NCBI RefSeq assembly: GCF_001666835.1 | Contig: NZ_LZJF01000085.1 | Coordinates: 1-62,355, forward strand | Reading direction: 5' to 3' | Source of the DNA: Mycobacterium sp. E3251 | Lineage (GTDB): Bacteria > Actinomycetota > Actinomycetes > Mycobacteriales > Mycobacteriaceae | DNA: 62,355 bases | The notes under the pieces: generated by a model | Told to the model about the DNA's origin: nothing | Databases searched by the model: none | Seen by the model: only the letters and a program-made list of their open reading frames with translations | Part shown: in pieces, positions 60,062 through 62,355 of the stretch | How positions within the stretch are numbered: position 1 is the stretch's first letter | Layout of the letters: the number at the start of each line of letters is the position of its first letter | Translations under genes and position numbers: made by a program

Positions 60062-61096
60062 TCAGCGCTGGCCCTCGATCATGCCCAGCGCGCGCTCGAA
60101 CAGGTGCACCGTCGCGGCGTGCAGCTGGTCGCCGACCTCCTTTTCGGCCTTGCCCGCGCAGGCCCGGGCGAGTGTCCCCTCGATGACGATGCCCAGCTTG
60201 AAGCAGGCCAGCACCGTGTACCAGGTGATATTCGACAAGTCGCGGGTGGTGTTGGCCGCATAGCGCTGGAAGAGTTCGTCGGTGCTGGCCAAACCGTCCT
60301 GACCGCCCAGGGCGTGGCTGAACACAGTGGAACCGTCGGGCTGGCGCCAAGTGGCCAGCAGCCAGCCCAGATCCAGCAGCGGGTCGCCGATCGTGCACAT
60401 CTCCCAGTCGACGATGGCGACCACGTCCGGCCCGGTTCGGGAGAACATCACGTTGGCGGCGTGGTAGTCGCCGTGCATGATGCCGGGCGTCCACGTCGCC
60501 GGCCGATGGCGCTCCAGCCAGGCCGACACTTCCTCGATGCCCGGGATGTCCGGTCCCGGGTAGCCGTCATAGTCGCTGTAGGACTCCAACTCCGAGAGCC
60601 AGCGCGGCACCTGGCGTTCGAGGAAGCCTTCCGGCTTGCCGAAGTCGGCGAGCCCCACCGCGACGTGGTCGACGGCGGCCAGCTTGGCCAGCGCATCGGC
60701 CATCGACAGGCCCATGCCGTGCCGCACGGCGGCATCGCCCGCATGCAGCGGCAGCAGTCCCTCGCCGGCGTTGAACCCGTCGACTGGGTCCATCAGGTAG
60801 AAGACGGCGTCGCCCAGCACGGCGGGATCTTCGCAGGCGGCGATCAGGTGTGGGTGCGGAACGTCGGAACCGGCCAGTGCAGCAAGGACTTTCGTTTCCC
60901 GCAGGATGACGCTGTTGCTCCGCGGACGCAGGTGTCGCGGCCCCCGGCGCAGGACATAGGGCCGGCCGGCCCGGGTGAACCGGACCATGACGTTCTGCGT
61001 TCCACCGGTGACGGCGGAAACATCCTCCAGCGGGCCTTCGCCGAGTCCCTGCTCGGACATCCACGCCGCGACGGCGTCCAGGTTCACCGCATCCAC
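60062..61096 (-). CDS. aminoglycoside phosphotransferase-like kinase (FadE36/Rv3761c type)
   Basis: 344 residues with the APH/choline-kinase fold: GGTQNVMVRF (nucleotide loop), YVLRRGP lysine region, IMHGDYHAANV (catalytic HxDxxxxN) and IVDWEMCTIGDPLLDLGW (metal-binding DW). Named FadE36 in M. tuberculosis, but it is a kinase-like protein, not a dehydrogenase. GTG at 61096 (VDAVNLDAVAAWM) is the most plausible start. The acceptor is unknown. Divergent from the methyltransferase. Confidence 0.82.
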   Translation of the reverse strand: MDAVNLDAVAAWMSEQGLGEGPLEDVSAVTGGTQNVMVRFTRAGRPYVLRRGPRHLRPRSNSVILRETKVLAALAGSDVPHPHLIAACEDPAVLGDAVFYLMDPVDGFNAGEGLLPLHAGDAAVRHGMGLSMADALAKLAAVDHVAVGLADFGKPEGFLERQVPRWLSELESYSDYDGYPGPDIPGIEEVSAWLERHRPATWTPGIMHGDYHAANVMFSRTGPDVVAIVDWEMCTIGDPLLDLGWLLATWRQPDGSTVFSHALGGQDGLASTDELFQRYAANTTRDLSNITWYTVLACFKLGIVIEGTLARACAGKAEKEVGDQLHAATVHLFERALGMIEGQR

Positions 61097-61267
61097 GTGC
61101 GGCCCGTGCCGATCGGGGCAAACACTTCCGTCATGCCAGCGCTCCTCTGCAACCCTGTGGGCCGTCTGGGAAAAAGCGTAGGCCACCCTCGCGAAGGGGC
61201 CCCGGGCGGCGGAGGCTGGAACAATAGTGTGCGGAACTAACTGACTGGCGCGTGAAGGGAACTGGCG

Positions 61268-62206
61268 ATGCCGCGTACCGACAACGATTCCTGGGACATC
61301 ACCCAAAGCGTGGGAGCCACCGCACTGGGTGTCGCGGCGGCGCGGGCCGCCGAGACCGAGAGCGCCAACCCGCTCATCAAAGACCCGTTCGCGCGCGTGT
61401 TCGTCGACGCCGCGGGCGAAGGCATGTGGAGCATCTACGCCGATCCCGCACTCCTGGCCAAGGCGGTGGAGCTGGAGCCGGAGGTGAGTACGCGCATCCA
61501 GCTGATGATCGACTTCATGGCCACGCGGACAGCCTTTTTCGACGAGTTCTTCCTGGGCGCGGCCGACTCCGGCGTGCGGCAGGTGGTGATCCTGGCCGCC
61601 GGATTGGACGCGCGCACCTGGCGGCTGCCGTGGCCCGACGGCACGGTCGTCTACGAACTGGATCAGCCAAAGGTGCTGGACTTCAAATCCAACACGCTGC
61701 GCGAGCACGGTGCCCAACCGAAGGCACGCCTGGTGAACGTGCCGATCGATCTGCGGCAGGATTGGCCGAACGCGTTGCAGGAGGCAGGATTTGACCCGAC
61801 CAAGCCCGCCGCCTGGTCGGCCGAGGGTCTGGTCCGTTACCTGCCCGCCCAGGCCCAGGACTTGTTGTTCGAGCGCATCCATTCCCTCAGCGCGGACGGC
61901 AGCTGGCTGGCTTCGAACGTGCCGGGCGCGGGATTCACCGATCCCGAGCTCGTCCGGCGCCAGCGCGAGGACATGCAGCGCATGCGAGCCGCGGCCGCCA
62001 AGCTGGTCGACTCCGAGATCACCGACTACGACGACCTCTGGTATCCCGAAGAGCGCACCGCCGTCGACGGCTGGCTGCGAGACCGGGGCTGGGACGTCGC
62101 CACGGCGACGTTTTCGGAGTTGATGGCTCGTTACGGCCGCAACGTTCCGCAGGAAGCGGAACACACGATGCCGCCCACGCTGTACGTGTCCGCGCAGCGA
62201 CGCGGC
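61268..62206 (+). CDS. SAM-dependent methyltransferase (TIGR00027/LCMT-like), 3' end damaged
   Basis: About 313 residues of the large mycobacterial family of putative S-adenosylmethionine methyltransferases: [38 protein letters not shown], the SAM-binding [30 protein letters not shown] and [17 protein letters not shown] precedes ATG 61268. In the window as given the frame stays open to the edge through an inverted loop. If the loop at 62207-62278 is flipped, a TAG follows directly after LYVSAQRRG, a normal C-terminus. Substrate unknown. Confidence 0.9.
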
Positions 62207-62355
62207 GATCTTGTGCACGTCGCTCACTCGGGCGGGTCGATCGGCCACACCGGCGAGGGTAGCGGCCGTGACACCCTAGCCGCGTCGCTGCGCGGACACG
62301 TACAGCGTGGGCGGCATCGTGTGTTCCGCTTCCTGCGGAACGTTGCGGCCGTAAC
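62130..62355. repeat. 77-nt perfect inverted repeat, foldback at right edge
   Basis: Bases 62279-62355 are the exact reverse complement of 62130-62206, with a 72-nt loop at 62207-62278. The left arm is the end of the methyltransferase gene. With the loop reversed, the gene stops at once (TAG) after the arm; as written it does not. Arm length, position at the very edge and loop misorientation are identical in kind to the left edge, pointing to an assembly hairpin with k = 77. Confidence 0.95.

Overview
The window is high-GC DNA from a Mycobacterium and spans the arabinogalactan and mycolate (mycolyl-arabinogalactan-peptidoglycan) assembly region. The gene order from erp to hisC2 is the one known from M. 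tuberculosis around Rv3772-Rv3810. DprE1 has Ala where M. tuberculosis has the benzothiazinone-target Cys387, as reported for M. avium. A flotillin and a serpin are also present. This fits a slow-growing non-tuberculous species near the M. avium complex; the species call is inference.

Layout. At 1-912 is erp, damaged by a foldback at the left edge. At 1178-7689 is the galactan and arabinan operon glf-glfT2-PAP2 phosphatase-ubiA-aftB. At 8018-11323 are fbpA, fbpD and the cutinase-like culp6. At 11612-20423 is the mycolate condensation operon fadD32-pks13-accD4. At 20558-23269, on the minus strand, is fadE35 preceded by a GarA-like FHA protein and a small membrane protein. At 24042-30562 are embB and embA. 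At 30630-32540 is an inserted ArsR-SRPBCC-mycothiol-fold module plus a small secreted protein, which separates embA from embC. At 32544-40329 is embC-aftA-dprE2-dprE1-GtrA. At 40372-43382 are a Gre-like factor, a flotillin/NfeD pair, a pterin-synthase-like protein and a DUF732 secreted protein. At 43439-48524 is the wzm-glfT1-wzt-bpa-GT-C operon. At 48643-56612 is a mixed metabolic region: a cysteine-desulfurase-like protein, a quinone reductase, tRNA-Ser(UGA), a Balon/Rv2629-like ribosome factor, lipE, echA21 and hisC2. At 56697-56900 are tRNA-Ser(GCU) and tRNA-Arg(ACG). At 57045-58800 is a small accessory patch with a tiny lipoprotein and a serpin lipoprotein. At 58872-62355 are a DUF1345 protein, a Thr/Gly-rich membrane protein, an APH-like kinase and a SAM methyltransferase cut at the right edge.

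How the genes work together. GlfT1 and GlfT2 use UDP-Galf from Glf to build galactan, and Wzm/Wzt is the proposed exporter of the lipid-linked polymer. UbiA, the PAP2 phosphatase, DprE1 and DprE2 make decaprenylphosphoryl-arabinose, the donor for AftA, EmbA, EmbB, EmbC and AftB. FadD32, AccD4 and Pks13 make the mycolate precursor, and FbpA (antigen 85A) attaches mycolates to trehalose or arabinan.

Both edges of the window end in perfect 77-nt inverted repeats whose loops appear in the wrong orientation. Flipping the left loop restores an Erp-like C-terminus, and flipping the right loop restores the methyltransferase stop codon. This looks like de Bruijn graph hairpin ends (k = 77), so bases 1-231 and 62207-62355 should not be trusted as genomic order. 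The most notable biology is the mycobacterial serpin lipoprotein, the GarA paralogue operon, the ArsR module inside the emb cluster with a clear operator, the anchorless flotillin/NfeD pair and the Balon-like factor.
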